Shown here: positions 25,656 to 35,435 of the stretch, in pieces
Position numbering within the stretch: position 1 is the first letter of the stretch
Layout: each line of letters starts with the position of its first letter
Assembly (NCBI GenBank): GCA_021732025.1
Contig: JAKFVU010000045.1
Location: forward strand, 31,226 to 95,225
From: Candidatus Obscuribacterales bacterium
GTDB taxonomy: Bacteria > Cyanobacteriota > Vampirovibrionia > Obscuribacterales > Obscuribacteraceae
DNA length: 64,000 nucleotides
Direction of reading: 5' to 3'
The notes under the pieces: model-generated
Database searches by the model: none
The model's input: only the letters and a program-made list of their open reading frames with translations
Told to the model about the DNA's origin: nothing
Position numbers and translations under genes: made by a program

Positions 25656-27290
25656 ATGACGATCCACGACAAAGACGATGTGCGCCTGCTCAAACCCACT
25701 CGGGAAATATGGAGCGAGGCCCAGAAGGCTCTTGTCAAAAATATGTCTCAGCCTAGCTTTGAGAGCTGGATTAGGCCAGCGCAGCTTGTTGACTACAGCC
25801 TTGGCGTGGCCGTCATAGCCGTTAGCAACGATTTTGTGCAAACTATGATTGCCAATCACTATATGGAAGCTTTAGCCCAAGCAATTGGTGAAGTTACCCA
25901 AGAAAAAGTGACAATCAAGGTCATAGTCGACGCTAACGCCCAAAGTGAAAACTATAGTGCCACCATTGCTAGTATCACTTCCAAACCCAGCAATGGCTCA
26001 AGCACAACAATAACAACTGATGGCGGACAATCTGAGAACGGCTTAAACTCTAACGTTTCGTCGTTTAGTTCCACCAGCGACGGCCTGGCTGATGTTTCTA
26101 GCCGAAACTCTGGCTATAACCAAAATGCTAATGGTCAGAATAATTCTAATAGCAACTTCGGCACTCTCGGCAACGGCCTATCGATGGTAGCCAGCTCCGG
26201 GGCTCACTCACCAGGCGCTCTGCAAAATGGCGCCTCATCGCGCTTGCCTGACCATGTCTCAATTAGCCGCAGCAATCTCAACACTAAGTATGCCTTTGAC
26301 TCGTTTGTCGTAGGCTCCCACAACCGTTTCAGCCACTCAGCTGCCCAGGCGGTTGCCCAACGACCTGGTCAAGCTTATAACCCACTCTTTATATATGGAG
26401 GAGTTGGCCTAGGAAAAACTCACCTAATGCACGCCATTGGTCATGAGATTCTCAAGGGCTCACCGAACGCCTCTGTACGCTACATCAGCTGCGAGAAATT
26501 CACTAACGAACTAATTAACTCCATCCGCGATGACCGCATGATGGACTTCCGCAAACGCTATCGCCAAATAGATGTGCTCTTAGTTGATGACATCCAATTC
26601 TTGCAAGGCAAAGAAAGTACTCAAGAAGAGTTCTTCCATACATTCAATGCTCTGCGCGATTCTGGCAAGCAAATCGTGCTCTCCTCTGACCGACCTCCCA
26701 AAGCAATTGCCCGCCTCGAAGAGAGGCTGAGAAGCCGCTTTGAGTGGGGTCTAATTTCAGACGTACAAGCGCCAGACCTAGAAACTCGCTTAGCCATTCT
26801 GCGCAAAAAATGCGCCCTTGAAGGCATGCGCGTTGACGATGAAATTCTTGAATACATCGCTTCTTTATTCACTAATAACATTAGAGAACTAGAAGGCGCC
26901 CTCATTCGCAGCCACGCCTACGCCAACCTCACCGGCGAAACTCTCACCGTAAATGCCCTAGCAGGCATGCTACAGCCCACTACACCGAGCCGTCCTAAGG
27001 TCACTCTCACCTGCGACCGCATCATCGATACAGTGGCTGCACATTACCGTGTTGAATCAAGTGAATTGCGTTCAGCAAAGCGTTCACAAGACCTCGCCTT
27101 GCCAAGACACATAGCAATGTATCTAGCTCATGACATGATCAATATGAGTTTTCCAAGAATTGGTGAAGCATTTGGCAACCGCAAACACACATCTGCTCTA
27201 TATGCGCATAGCAGGATAAAAGAGTTAGTGACCAAAGACCCCGGCCTGTCGCAATCGATCAAGCAAATCACCCACCAGTTGACCGATTAA
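25656..27290 (+). CDS. dnaA: Chromosomal replication initiator DnaA
   Basis: This 544-residue protein has all four domains. Domain I (1-92) opens with EIWSEAQKALVKNMSQPSFESW. A Ser/Asn/Gly-rich linker of about 110 residues follows, longer than in most bacteria. Domain III has Walker A GGVGLGKTH (about 247-255), Walker B LLVDDIQFL (about 308) and the box YISCEKFTNELI. Domain IV has the DnaA-box-binding helix-turn-helix signature RSQDLALPRHIAMYLAHDM (about 475-494). It opens oriC and loads helicase. ATG 25656 is the only sensible start. It is divergent from rpmH. Confidence 0.97.
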   Translation: MTIHDKDDVRLLKPTREIWSEAQKALVKNMSQPSFESWIRPAQLVDYSLGVAVIAVSNDFVQTMIANHYMEALAQAIGEVTQEKVTIKVIVDANAQSENYSATIASITSKPSNGSSTTITTDGGQSENGLNSNVSSFSSTSDGLADVSSRNSGYNQNANGQNNSNSNFGTLGNGLSMVASSGAHSPGALQNGASSRLPDHVSISRSNLNTKYAFDSFVVGSHNRFSHSAAQAVAQRPGQAYNPLFIYGGVGLGKTHLMHAIGHEILKGSPNASVRYISCEKFTNELINSIRDDRMMDFRKRYRQIDVLLVDDIQFLQGKESTQEEFFHTFNALRDSGKQIVLSSDRPPKAIARLEERLRSRFEWGLISDVQAPDLETRLAILRKKCALEGMRVDDEILEYIASLFTNNIRELEGALIRSHAYANLTGETLTVNALAGMLQPTTPSRPKVTLTCDRIIDTVAAHYRVESSELRSAKRSQDLALPRHIAMYLAHDMINMSFPRIGEAFGNRKHTSALYAHSRIKELVTKDPGLSQSIKQITHQLTD

Positions 27291-27400
27291 CTGCCTGTTC
27301 AAAACTTGTGCAAAACTTGTTTGAACCATGTCAGCTCACTGTCGAAAGCCCTGAACCCAGCGTATATACAGCATTTATCTTTGCACAATCAGTACACAAG

Positions 27401-27409
27401 TTATCTACA
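27401..27409 (+). promoter_or_regulatory. DnaA box (TTATCTACA)
   Basis: It differs by one base from the consensus TTATCCACA, inside the dnaA-dnaN gap. Confidence 0.6.
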
Positions 27410-27442
27410 GGGGTAAATGAATCGGGGCTTTGGTTTGCGGGG

Positions 27443-27451
27443 TTATCTACA
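27443..27451 (+). promoter_or_regulatory. DnaA box (TTATCTACA)
   Basis: It is identical to the box at 27401 and in the same orientation, 42 bp downstream. It is followed at about 27476 by AT-rich DNA. Confidence 0.6.
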
Positions 27452-27623
27452 GAAATTGGCTCCCTCTGCTACTTCTATATAACTTAATTTAAAGACCTAA
27501 CAGCAACAGAATTTCTAGAGATGGCTCAGGTTGCCAAAAAACCCTTCAGAGATGAGCGCACAGAGATTGAAAAACATCGCTCTAGCGAGTAACCTTTAAA
27601 CACAGCGAACTTGAGGTTTTGAA

Positions 27624-28838
27624 ATGCATTTTGCGGTCCAGAAAGATGTACTCGTAAAAGCTCTTAAAGATGTCACCAGTGCCTTAGCAACACGCGTGGT
27701 GCAGCCAATCTTGAGTAACGTGCTGATTCAAAGTGATAATGAGTCAAGCATCAAGTTCCACGGTACAGACCTAGACCTGACAATTGAAACAAAGGCATCA
27801 GCTGTTGTTTACACCCCAGGGGCAATTACACTTCCTGGCAAAAAGCTTTTAGAAATCGTCTCCAAACTGCCAAACGATCTGGTTTCTTTTCAGATCAACA
27901 AAGAGACTTATGAAACAACCGTAACCTGTAAACGTTCAAAGTTCAGCATCTCAGGCTTGCCTGCTGATGATTTCCCAAAAACTATCGAGCAACGTCCTAA
28001 AGAAGCAGTGCTCATGCCTTGCGATGTGCTCAAGAAAAGTATTTTGCAAACAGCTTTTGCTGCAGCTAGCTTCGATGCTTCTAGCATTCTGGGCGGCGTC
28101 TACATGGTCATTGATGACGGTAACTTCGAGTGCACAGCCACCGATGGCTCACGTCTAGCTCACCGTTTTGAAAAACTCAATTTGGCAGCTCCAGCTGCAG
28201 CCGCTCGTCTCGATAACGATGGAGCTGAGGGAGTAGAGGCTGAAGGCGAAGCAAGCGAAGCTAAAGTTGCTACAGCCACCTTAGAAAAGCCAGCTAGCCT
28301 CAAAGCAATCATTCCAGCTAAGGCTTGTGGCGAAATTATCAAAGTTCTCGACAGTCAAGACAGCGGCAATGAAGTGCGCCTGGGAGTAATCAACGGACAA
28401 ATTACTTTCGAGACCAAAACACACTATCTTTCAACACGCTTGATTAGTGGCGAATATCCTCGCTACCAAGAACTTTTCCCTAAAGACTTCAGTCACCTCG
28501 CCAGCTTCAAACGCGATGAGTTGATGCAAGCAATCGAGCGTGTAGCTGTCATGTCAGACGAGCGCACTCACTTGGTCAAATTGCACTTCGAAGCCGAGAA
28601 CGTTCAGATTTCTGCCAATACCCCTGACGTTGGTCGTGCCCAAGAAGAAGTCTCCATCGGTTTTGAAGGCGAATCAATTGACATTGCTGTCAACGTTCGT
28701 TATCTCACCGATGTGCTACAGCGCTTGGTTGTAGAAGAAATCAAATTAGAGATGACTGGTTCGCTCAAGCCTCTGATTATCAAAGGCATTGGCGATGAAG
28801 GTTACAAATATCTGTTGATGCCAGTTCAAGCAAAATAG
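27624..28838 (+). CDS. dnaN: DNA polymerase III beta subunit (sliding clamp)
   Basis: This 404-residue protein has the three-fold clamp architecture. Landmarks include VVQPILSNVLIQ, LTIETKASAVVYTPGAITLPGKKLLEIV, FSISGLPADDFP, TDGSRLAHRF, STRLISGEYPRYQELFP, RVAVMSDE and YLLMPVQAK at the end. Most clamps are 365-380 residues. The excess is an acidic, alanine-rich insertion at about residues 190-225 (DNDGAEGVEAEGEASEAK) between domains I and II. GAGG precedes the ATG. It is the second gene of the dnaA-dnaN pair. Confidence 0.97.
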   Translation: MHFAVQKDVLVKALKDVTSALATRVVQPILSNVLIQSDNESSIKFHGTDLDLTIETKASAVVYTPGAITLPGKKLLEIVSKLPNDLVSFQINKETYETTVTCKRSKFSISGLPADDFPKTIEQRPKEAVLMPCDVLKKSILQTAFAAASFDASSILGGVYMVIDDGNFECTATDGSRLAHRFEKLNLAAPAAAARLDNDGAEGVEAEGEASEAKVATATLEKPASLKAIIPAKACGEIIKVLDSQDSGNEVRLGVINGQITFETKTHYLSTRLISGEYPRYQELFPKDFSHLASFKRDELMQAIERVAVMSDERTHLVKLHFEAENVQISANTPDVGRAQEEVSIGFEGESIDIAVNVRYLTDVLQRLVVEEIKLEMTGSLKPLIIKGIGDEGYKYLLMPVQAK

Positions 28839-28871
28839 TCTTAATCACAATCTAGTCGCGAATCGTACATT

Positions 28872-30065
28872 GTGATTAACCAACGAACGTCTCTAATTCA
28901 AGCTGCTAGCCCTGCTTCAGATCTAGGTCTAGGCTTAGTTTTAGTTCGCGGTTTAGGCCTAGTTCTAGCTGGGTCAACTTTATCTCTATCTTCTCTTTCA
29001 GTAATATTCACTCCGGTTAGTGCCGCTCCAGCTTCTGCAGGCTCAGCAAGTTCGGCCAAGTCTTCTACTTCTGCAAATACAGCAGGCACGGCTAATGCAG
29101 CAGCAACCGCTAAAGCACCTACTTCAATTTACGCTCAAGGCGTTCAGGCTTATCAAGCTGGTCGTTATAACGAAGCAGCAGTCTACATGTATGACTCAAT
29201 TACAAAAGAGAAAGCAGGGGCCAATGCCTGGCTCTACATGGCTCATTCTTACTATGCCTTGGGTCAAAGGAAGCGGGCTGAAGAAACCTACCAGAAATTG
29301 AAAGACAATTTTCCTGGCACGCCACAAGCAAGTTTGGCCGAGCAATTTGTCTTGCGGCTTAACCCTAATGCCAAGAAGAGTGGCTTGGTAGCTGTCCCCG
29401 AAACTAAAACTGAAGCCCCCGTTGATATTGCTGCGACTAAAGAAGGCATGAAGCTTTTAAGAAAGCGAGTGACAATCGTTAGACCGGTTTATGGCCATGA
29501 CCCGGTCAATGAAAGAACGATAAAGGCTGTTGATGCGTGTTTTGACAAAATTCCTCCGATTGTGCAGGCGATATTGTTCAAGGGCAATATTCAATTTGTA
29601 ATCACCCCAACCATGATTGATAAGTATCCCGCCGGAGCCTATCAAGAAGTTGCTGGCTATGAAGGTGGCACCGATAAGAGTTGCCCGGGGCTATTCACCG
29701 GCAATACCGTAGTTTTGAGTCAAGCCACAGTCAATGAAGCTACTAACGAAGTGCGAAGACCGCGTGATGCTGACGACTTACAAGGTACTTTCTTGCACGA
29801 AACGGGTCACGCCGTTGATTCCTGTCTAGATTGGTATTCATGTACCAAAGAATTCAGACACAACTACTATCTAGATATTGCCCGAGTGCCCGATGACGTC
29901 GCCCCACGAATAAAGTACTACTTGCAGAAATCTGACCGCGGCCAAAGTGAAGCTTGTGCTGAGCTAACTTCTATTTTGCTAGGTAATCAGCGTGGTAATT
30001 ACCAAGATATGGTGACCTATTTTCCACTTACGATGAAGTACATAAAAGGAAAGCTAGGCCTTTAG
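28872..30065 (+). CDS. Secreted TPR protein with HExxH metallopeptidase-like domain
   Basis: This 397-residue protein starts at GTG 28872. An unusually long N-terminal segment with a hydrophobic stretch (LGLGLVLVRGLGLVLAGS) and a Ser/Ala-rich linker suggests export. A single TPR-like pair follows (YAQGVQAYQAGRYNEAAVYM, LYMAHSYYALGQRKRAEETY; about residues 90-155). The C-terminal 200 residues carry the zincin motif LHETGHAVDSCLDW near residue 313, then EACAELTSILLG as a possible third ligand. The architecture suggests a secreted zinc peptidase. It begins 33 bases after dnaN and its stop overlaps the convergent gene at 30062. Confidence 0.7.
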   Translation: MINQRTSLIQAASPASDLGLGLVLVRGLGLVLAGSTLSLSSLSVIFTPVSAAPASAGSASSAKSSTSANTAGTANAAATAKAPTSIYAQGVQAYQAGRYNEAAVYMYDSITKEKAGANAWLYMAHSYYALGQRKRAEETYQKLKDNFPGTPQASLAEQFVLRLNPNAKKSGLVAVPETKTEAPVDIAATKEGMKLLRKRVTIVRPVYGHDPVNERTIKAVDACFDKIPPIVQAILFKGNIQFVITPTMIDKYPAGAYQEVAGYEGGTDKSCPGLFTGNTVVLSQATVNEATNEVRRPRDADDLQGTFLHETGHAVDSCLDWYSCTKEFRHNYYLDIARVPDDVAPRIKYYLQKSDRGQSEACAELTSILLGNQRGNYQDMVTYFPLTMKYIKGKLGL

Positions 30066-31909
30066 TTGCCTTTCGCTTTTTCTAGCTCTTGCCTGAGTTG
30101 GGCATTTTCATTTTGTAATTGGTTGATTTCGTAGTTGAGCTTATTTATGTTCTCGTCTACTTCTAGTTGTCTTTCTGTAGCATGCTTAGACACTGCGTGA
30201 GATAGAGCTTCGCGAGCAAGATAAAGCCAACGCTCTACTTTTTCTCGTTCGTAGCCGCTCTCTACAACAGCATCTTCAACAGTTATTCTCTTAGCCAAAA
30301 TATCAATTACTATTTGCATCGGCTCGCCAGCCCCAGGCAGAGCATTCTCTGTGCCAGTTCTAGTCCAGACTTTGGCAAGGTCGGTCTCTCCTGCTAGCTC
30401 ATAATTAGCCATGTAGCGTTTGAAAAAGCGGTGCTGGGTGAGTAAATCTTCCATTTGGCGCAGTTGGATGTAAATCACAGCGGGCTTATTATTGATAATA
30501 TCTTGGCCGTAGTTGGCCACGACTTGATCGGCCATCTCTGTCCATTTCGGGTCTTTTGTTTGGTTAAAGCTATGGTCTATGTAAGGCAAAGTGCAGAACA
30601 AGTAACGACTGCCGGCTTTTCTACCGCTCTGTAAAATGGCTGGATAGCCGGGATCTATGCCATTACCAATGAAAATAACACTGTCGTCTAGTTGTGTTTG
30701 ACTCAAAATTGAAGACAACAGTGGGTCAAAATCTGATGCAAGACAGCTGCCCTGATAGCCGATTTTACTCATGTCGAATACCATCGGGTTGCCTTCTCTA
30801 TTGTCGTTTTCACCTTTGAGCTCGTTGAAAGTATAATAGCTAGCCGCACCAAATATAGTGCACGAGAGAACCAGACCAGCGAAAGGAGCCAGGCCAAAGC
30901 GCTCAAGTACTTTTTTAAGTAGCATGCCAATGAGCAGGCCATCAAGCATATAGAGGCTGGCTGTCATTGGCATAAAGCGATAAGGCCAAGCTTGATCGCC
31001 ATAGATATAGTGAAATACAAAGCTCAAAGCAAAAATACCTAACGGTGCAATCCATTGGTTGTAGCGTGAGAAAACCAGGGCTAAAGGCAACGTTATGAGC
31101 AAGTGCACGAAATGCAGATAGTAGTTTGGGTCTACTCTCAGCATGTGTATTAGGGCCCGGCTAGAATAGCTTAAGCCGCTGATATAGAGGGGCACCACTT
31201 GATTTAGGTATGTATCCCAGACGGCCAGTGGTAAGAGCGCTAGGCCAAAGATGTAGCCAGCAAAGACAGTTGCAACAGTAATAACTTCAGCTCTGGCAAA
31301 TGTTTTCAGTGTTCTAAATTGACAATAAAAACAAAATTCTACCAGTGCTGCTGAGGCAACAAACTGCGGCTTTAAAGCCATGCCAAAACCTGCCACCAAG
31401 CCAATTATAATGGCTTCTATTTTTGACAGTTGCTTTCCTTGCCAAGCTAGCCCACGCAAAATGAGAAAGGGTAAGTAGCTGATGATAAAGATATGCTCGC
31501 GCTCGCCAAGATTGATAGTCTGATTTAGATTGTAAAAAGTAGCAGCAAATATAAGAGGCAAGAACACTAAGAACTGTTGTTTGCTCATGTATTTATTGGC
31601 AATGTGCAAACTCATTAAGGCACTAAAAGCACAAAGAGTTACTATTGAATAGTTGAAACATTCAATAGGTGGAACGTGAGCCAGTTTTGACAACATTATC
31701 GGTATCAAATTAAGGTACATGATGAGCGGCGGATTCCACTCAAAGAAATCAAGATAAGGTAGTTTTCCCGCAGCGATTTGTATGGCCATCTCTAAATAGG
31801 CAGCCTGATCTGAAGCCGTAAAGAGTGGATGACCATGCCAAAAAATATACTTGCCAATGATCATACTGGCGAAGGCAAGGTAAACAAATATCAAAGAAAG
31901 TTTGTTCAT
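30062..31909 (-). CDS. Multi-pass membrane protein, GT-C/GT39-like paralogue 3, with coiled-coil tail
   Basis: This 615-residue relative of the proteins at 1747 and 3426 carries SDQAAYLEMA in the first loop, GKLPYLDFFEWNPPL, GEREHIFIISYLPFLILRG, DDSVIFIGNG and GYPAILQSGRKAGSRYL. Unlike the others it extends about 75 residues beyond the shared region: a helical segment (ILAKRITVEDAVVESGYE) and a C-terminal coiled coil (INKLNYEINQLQNENAQLRQ). The coiled coil may anchor a partner. It follows the paralogue at 31917 by seven bases. Confidence 0.75.
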   Translation of the reverse strand: MNKLSLIFVYLAFASMIIGKYIFWHGHPLFTASDQAAYLEMAIQIAAGKLPYLDFFEWNPPLIMYLNLIPIMLSKLAHVPPIECFNYSIVTLCAFSALMSLHIANKYMSKQQFLVFLPLIFAATFYNLNQTINLGEREHIFIISYLPFLILRGLAWQGKQLSKIEAIIIGLVAGFGMALKPQFVASAALVEFCFYCQFRTLKTFARAEVITVATVFAGYIFGLALLPLAVWDTYLNQVVPLYISGLSYSSRALIHMLRVDPNYYLHFVHLLITLPLALVFSRYNQWIAPLGIFALSFVFHYIYGDQAWPYRFMPMTASLYMLDGLLIGMLLKKVLERFGLAPFAGLVLSCTIFGAASYYTFNELKGENDNREGNPMVFDMSKIGYQGSCLASDFDPLLSSILSQTQLDDSVIFIGNGIDPGYPAILQSGRKAGSRYLFCTLPYIDHSFNQTKDPKWTEMADQVVANYGQDIINNKPAVIYIQLRQMEDLLTQHRFFKRYMANYELAGETDLAKVWTRTGTENALPGAGEPMQIVIDILAKRITVEDAVVESGYEREKVERWLYLAREALSHAVSKHATERQLEVDENINKLNYEINQLQNENAQLRQELEKAKGN

Positions 31910-31916
31910 TCTGAGG

Positions 31917-33632
31917 CTATCTCTGTCTCACCAAAACACGGTAGGCAAAGTTGTAGCCGCTGTACTCATGTGGCTGATGGTTTTTATAGCTGAAATAATT
32001 GCCCTTTTTATCAAGCTCCTGAAAATTGAGCTGCAGTGACCTCAAATATTGCTCGAGCTCAAAATTGTCAAAAGGCTCTGGGTTAGAGAAAACAATTACT
32101 TTAGTCTGATTTTGTTCCAGCTCAGAGCGAATACTGGCATAGGTGTGATCGTAAAAATCTTTCATTGGCCCACTCAGTTGTGAATGGCCTTTTAGCCAGG
32201 CGAATAGCCAAAGTGGCCTGCCCCAAAGCAAGTAGCTGCCAGGCTTTCTTCCTGCAAGAAAGAGCAGCGGATAGCCAGGTTCAATATTTTGACTAATGAT
32301 TGAAACACTATCCCCAACTTTGCTAGTCTGTTCCACTAAAGTTTCAAGTTGTTCCTTTCCTTGGCTACAGTTGATGCGAATGCAATCTGCTAGCAGTGTG
32401 CGATCGCGTTCAAGCGATTGCCATATAAGTGCTGTTGCCGTGACTGAGGCGATAAGCACAACTGTATAGGAAGCGGCTTGATAAGAAAGTTTCAGTTTAA
32501 GGTCTGGTTTCTTTTCAGCCAATATTGCTATTACTTTTTGAACGCCAAGCAAAAACACACAAATAAAAGTGGCCGTTATCGCAAAAATAGTCAAAATCAG
32601 ATCGTGCGAGGCCCCCTGCCCTTCTAGCAAGTAGAGGGCAAAACCAGAGAACATCAGGCTCGGCAAAGCTATGAAAATGCTGTATTTTTTGCCCAGCAAG
32701 AATGAAACAATGCCGGCCGCCACCATGGCATACATTACATCGACTCTATTAGGGCATGCTTGTGGTGCGAAAATCATTGAATCAAAGACAGAATAATTGA
32801 GCCATTTGAGTGGCATAGTCCACTTCCAAAAAGCGGTATAAACTGGTTCTGGTAGTTGGCTGAGCACAAGCAAATTGGCAGCAACGGTGCCTATGAAGGT
32901 CAGACATTCGGTTGATAATAAGCAGCGCCATTGCCGAGATTGCAGGACAAGTGTCAACTCTAAAATGAGATAAACAAAGAGATAGGGCAAATCAAGGCAG
33001 GCTCCGATACCGGCAATAATGCCCGTAAAAGCAGCAAGTGCAGTTTGCACCTTCACTTGTTTGTGAGCAAACCAACGTAAACAAAACCAAGGCACAATGG
33101 CGAGAATAAAGAGATACTGCAAGTCGCCAAAATCAAAGCGGGTGATAAGCAGTGTCAGTGCCAGGCCAAGAAGACATGAGACCACGACATTTCGATTGCT
33201 CTTGCACTCGTCGGTAGTTACTACAGAATCGGTTTGCCTTTCTGCTGCGTGCAGCGCTTGGGCACATATTGCACCTGTAAGCAGTGTTGAGCCAATCACC
33301 AAAGCGAATATTACTAGTGGAATGAAAGCTGCATGGGTGATTGGCACATGCCAAGTTTGCAAGGTCGTGCAAAGCATATAAGGATACTTGAGCATTTCAA
33401 AGACAATGGGCTGCGACCAATCCCAAAAGTCATAGTAGGGTAGTTCGCCTTGAATAAGAAGACTGGCAGCCATAATGCGCATAGCAAGCCCGCCTGCAAT
33501 TAGGCGTGGATAGTGCCATAGCTCAAAAAATAGACAAGCCAGTGGCGCCAAACAAATTAGGCTAAGCCATAGAAAGAAACGCTTTTGGGTACTGTCACCT
33601 TTGGCCGCATCTTCAGTATCGCTATTACCCAA
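31917..33632 (-). CDS. Multi-pass membrane protein, GT-C/GT39-like paralogue 4 (divergent)
   Basis: This 571-residue protein starts at TTG 33632 behind AGGGC. It keeps the family outline: GELPYYDFWDWSQP, then FILAIVPWFCLRWFA, VGDSVSIISQ and GYPLLFLAGRKPGSYLLW. It has lost the loop-1 acidic residue (GGLAMRIM where the others have PDQ or SDQ) and the REH motif (FGDLQYLF). It may therefore be non-catalytic and work with its downstream paralogue. About 11 hydrophobic helices precede the soluble C-terminal part. Confidence 0.72.
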   Translation of the reverse strand: MGNSDTEDAAKGDSTQKRFFLWLSLICLAPLACLFFELWHYPRLIAGGLAMRIMAASLLIQGELPYYDFWDWSQPIVFEMLKYPYMLCTTLQTWHVPITHAAFIPLVIFALVIGSTLLTGAICAQALHAAERQTDSVVTTDECKSNRNVVVSCLLGLALTLLITRFDFGDLQYLFILAIVPWFCLRWFAHKQVKVQTALAAFTGIIAGIGACLDLPYLFVYLILELTLVLQSRQWRCLLSTECLTFIGTVAANLLVLSQLPEPVYTAFWKWTMPLKWLNYSVFDSMIFAPQACPNRVDVMYAMVAAGIVSFLLGKKYSIFIALPSLMFSGFALYLLEGQGASHDLILTIFAITATFICVFLLGVQKVIAILAEKKPDLKLKLSYQAASYTVVLIASVTATALIWQSLERDRTLLADCIRINCSQGKEQLETLVEQTSKVGDSVSIISQNIEPGYPLLFLAGRKPGSYLLWGRPLWLFAWLKGHSQLSGPMKDFYDHTYASIRSELEQNQTKVIVFSNPEPFDNFELEQYLRSLQLNFQELDKKGNYFSYKNHQPHEYSGYNFAYRVLVRQR

Positions 33633-33670
33633 TTGTTTGCCCTGAATTTGCTTCGCTTTAGACTTTTAAC

Positions 33671-35329
33671 TTAGTAGGCTTCTGAAACTGGCCCAGTGCG
33701 CGGGTCTACTTTGCTCAAATGAATATCAGGGTATAGCTCTTTGAATTTGCTCAGGTCCCATTTATTCTTGAACAGAAGAACAGGGTCTTCGAATTTGTCG
33801 GTAGCGACTGTGCAGCTTGTCAGATTAGGTGCGGTTTTAAGTGTGTCCCAAGCACCGACTACCCAGAGAGCCTTGTGAATTTCGACATTGCGCAAGGTCG
33901 TATTGGCACCGTACTCTGCCTGCAATCTGAATTGCACTACCTCAAATTGCAGTGCGCCAACAGCCGCTAATAGTGGATAGCGTGTATCTCTTTCAGTCAT
34001 CCATAAGATTTGGATGGCGCCTTCATCTTGTAAGGCAATAATGCCTTTGTGGAACTGCTTATACTTGCTAGGTTCTTTGTTTTCAAGGAAGGCAAAGAGT
34101 TCAGGTGCAAAGGTCGGAATACCGGGGAAAGATAAACGCTTGCCACTGCTGATAGTGTCACCGATGGCGAATGCTCCAGGGTTGCTGAAACCAACGATAT
34201 CGCCTGGGTAGGCCTTTTCAATTGATTGCCGCTCTTTGGCAAAGAGTTTTTTCGGTTGGCTTAACTGAATGCTCTTTTGAGTGCGGCTGTTAATTACACT
34301 CATGTCTTTTTCGAACATACCAGAGCAAACTCTGACAAAGGCAATACGGTCGCGGTGGCGCGGGTCCATATTAGCTTGCAGCTTGAAGACAAAGCCAGTG
34401 AAGTCAGTAAAAGTAGGCGCTATGTCGCCTTCGCTAGAAGGAAAAGATCCTGGTTGCAGAGCTAGTTCAATGAAAGATTTGAGAAACAGTTCAATACCAA
34501 AGTTGTTCATAGCACTGCCAAAATAGACAGGTGTCAGTTCGCCACTGTGTATTTTCTCAAGGTCTAAGGGAGCAGCAGCAGCGTCTAGAATCTCAAGCTC
34601 TTCATTGAGTTGAGCATAGAGTGCTTTGGGAATTAGTTCTTTTAGTTTAGGGTCATCAAGTTTGTAAGAGTTGACTTCACCACGAGTGCGGCCGCCTACA
34701 GTACGTTCAAATAGATAGACAGTTTGCGACTGTCTGTCGACCACGCCTTTGAACTGGTCTCCTGTACCAATGGGCCAATTGACCGGATAGGTGGAGAGAT
34801 TGAACTCTTTTTCGATTTCGTCTATCAGTTCAAGAGGCTCTCTGCTAGGTCTATCGAGCTTGTTGATAAAGGTAAACAACGGCAACCGACGCAGGCGACA
34901 AACTTCAAATAGCTTTCTGGTTTGCGGCTCAAGTCCCTTGGCCGAGTCTATCAACATCACGGCATTATCGGCAGCCGCTAAGGTTCTGTAGGTGTCTTCA
35001 CTAAAGTCTTGGTGACCAGGGGTATCGAGCAGATTGAGGCAGCAATTTTTGTATTCAAACTGCAAGACAGTCGAAGTAATCGAGATGCCACGCTGTTTTT
35101 CCAGCTCCATCCAGTCAGATGTTGCGCTTCTCTGTTCACGACGCGACTTAACAGCCCCAGCTTCTTCGATGGCGCCCCCGAAAAGCAGCAGCTTTTCAGT
35201 CAAAGTGGTTTTACCGGCGTCAGGGTGCGAAATAATCGCAAACGTGCGCCGGCGGTCTGATTGCTCTTGTAGTTCAGCTTCTAAATCGCTGAGAGCTGGC
35301 TCCTTGAGCTGAAAACTGTTTCCGTTCAT
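33671..35329 (-). CDS. prfC: Peptide chain release factor 3
   Basis: This 552-residue translational GTPase has G1 HPDAGKTT (residues 35-42), the switch region [15 protein letters not shown]3 [16 protein letters not shown] and G4 NKLDRPS. RF3-specific blocks are [32 protein letters not shown] and [16 protein letters not shown] [12 protein letters not shown] near the C-terminus. RF3 recycles RF1 and RF2 from the ribosome after termination. The length is typical (about 530 in E. coli). The gene is monocistronic, 38 bases from the start of the paralogue-4 gene downstream. Confidence 0.95.
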   Translation of the reverse strand: MNGNSFQLKEPALSDLEAELQEQSDRRRTFAIISHPDAGKTTLTEKLLLFGGAIEEAGAVKSRREQRSATSDWMELEKQRGISITSTVLQFEYKNCCLNLLDTPGHQDFSEDTYRTLAAADNAVMLIDSAKGLEPQTRKLFEVCRLRRLPLFTFINKLDRPSREPLELIDEIEKEFNLSTYPVNWPIGTGDQFKGVVDRQSQTVYLFERTVGGRTRGEVNSYKLDDPKLKELIPKALYAQLNEELEILDAAAAPLDLEKIHSGELTPVYFGSAMNNFGIELFLKSFIELALQPGSFPSSEGDIAPTFTDFTGFVFKLQANMDPRHRDRIAFVRVCSGMFEKDMSVINSRTQKSIQLSQPKKLFAKERQSIEKAYPGDIVGFSNPGAFAIGDTISSGKRLSFPGIPTFAPELFAFLENKEPSKYKQFHKGIIALQDEGAIQILWMTERDTRYPLLAAVGALQFEVVQFRLQAEYGANTTLRNVEIHKALWVVGAWDTLKTAPNLTSCTVATDKFEDPVLLFKNKWDLSKFKELYPDIHLSKVDPRTGPVSEAY

Positions 35330-35383
35330 CCGCGTTCCAATATGTTGTCATGCACCAGTGCAGGAGTATACCACAGGCTCCTA

Positions 35384-35397
35384 GGCCCTTTCGGGCC
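35384..35397 (-). terminator. Short hairpin with GAAA tetraloop downstream of the zinc-ribbon gene
   Basis: On the minus strand GGCCC-GAAA-GGGCC forms a five-pair stem with a stable GNRA loop. It lies 40 bases after the stop of the gene at 35436 and before prfC. No T tract follows, so termination is uncertain. Confidence 0.35.
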
Positions 35398-35435
35398 ATG
35401 CATTTAATTATTGAAACGACAAAGTCTGAACAGAG

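Larger units (their letters stand above)
27291..27623. other. Candidate oriC between dnaA and dnaN
   Basis: This 333-base gene-free gap contains two same-oriented near-consensus DnaA boxes, TTATCTACA, at 27401-27409 and 27443-27451 (42 bp apart). Each differs by one base from TTATCCACA. An AT-rich stretch follows (TATATAACTTAATTTAAAG, about 27476), suitable as an unwinding element. The surrounding rpmH-dnaA-dnaN order is the classical origin context. Two boxes are fewer than usual, so part of the origin may lie elsewhere. Confidence 0.6.
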
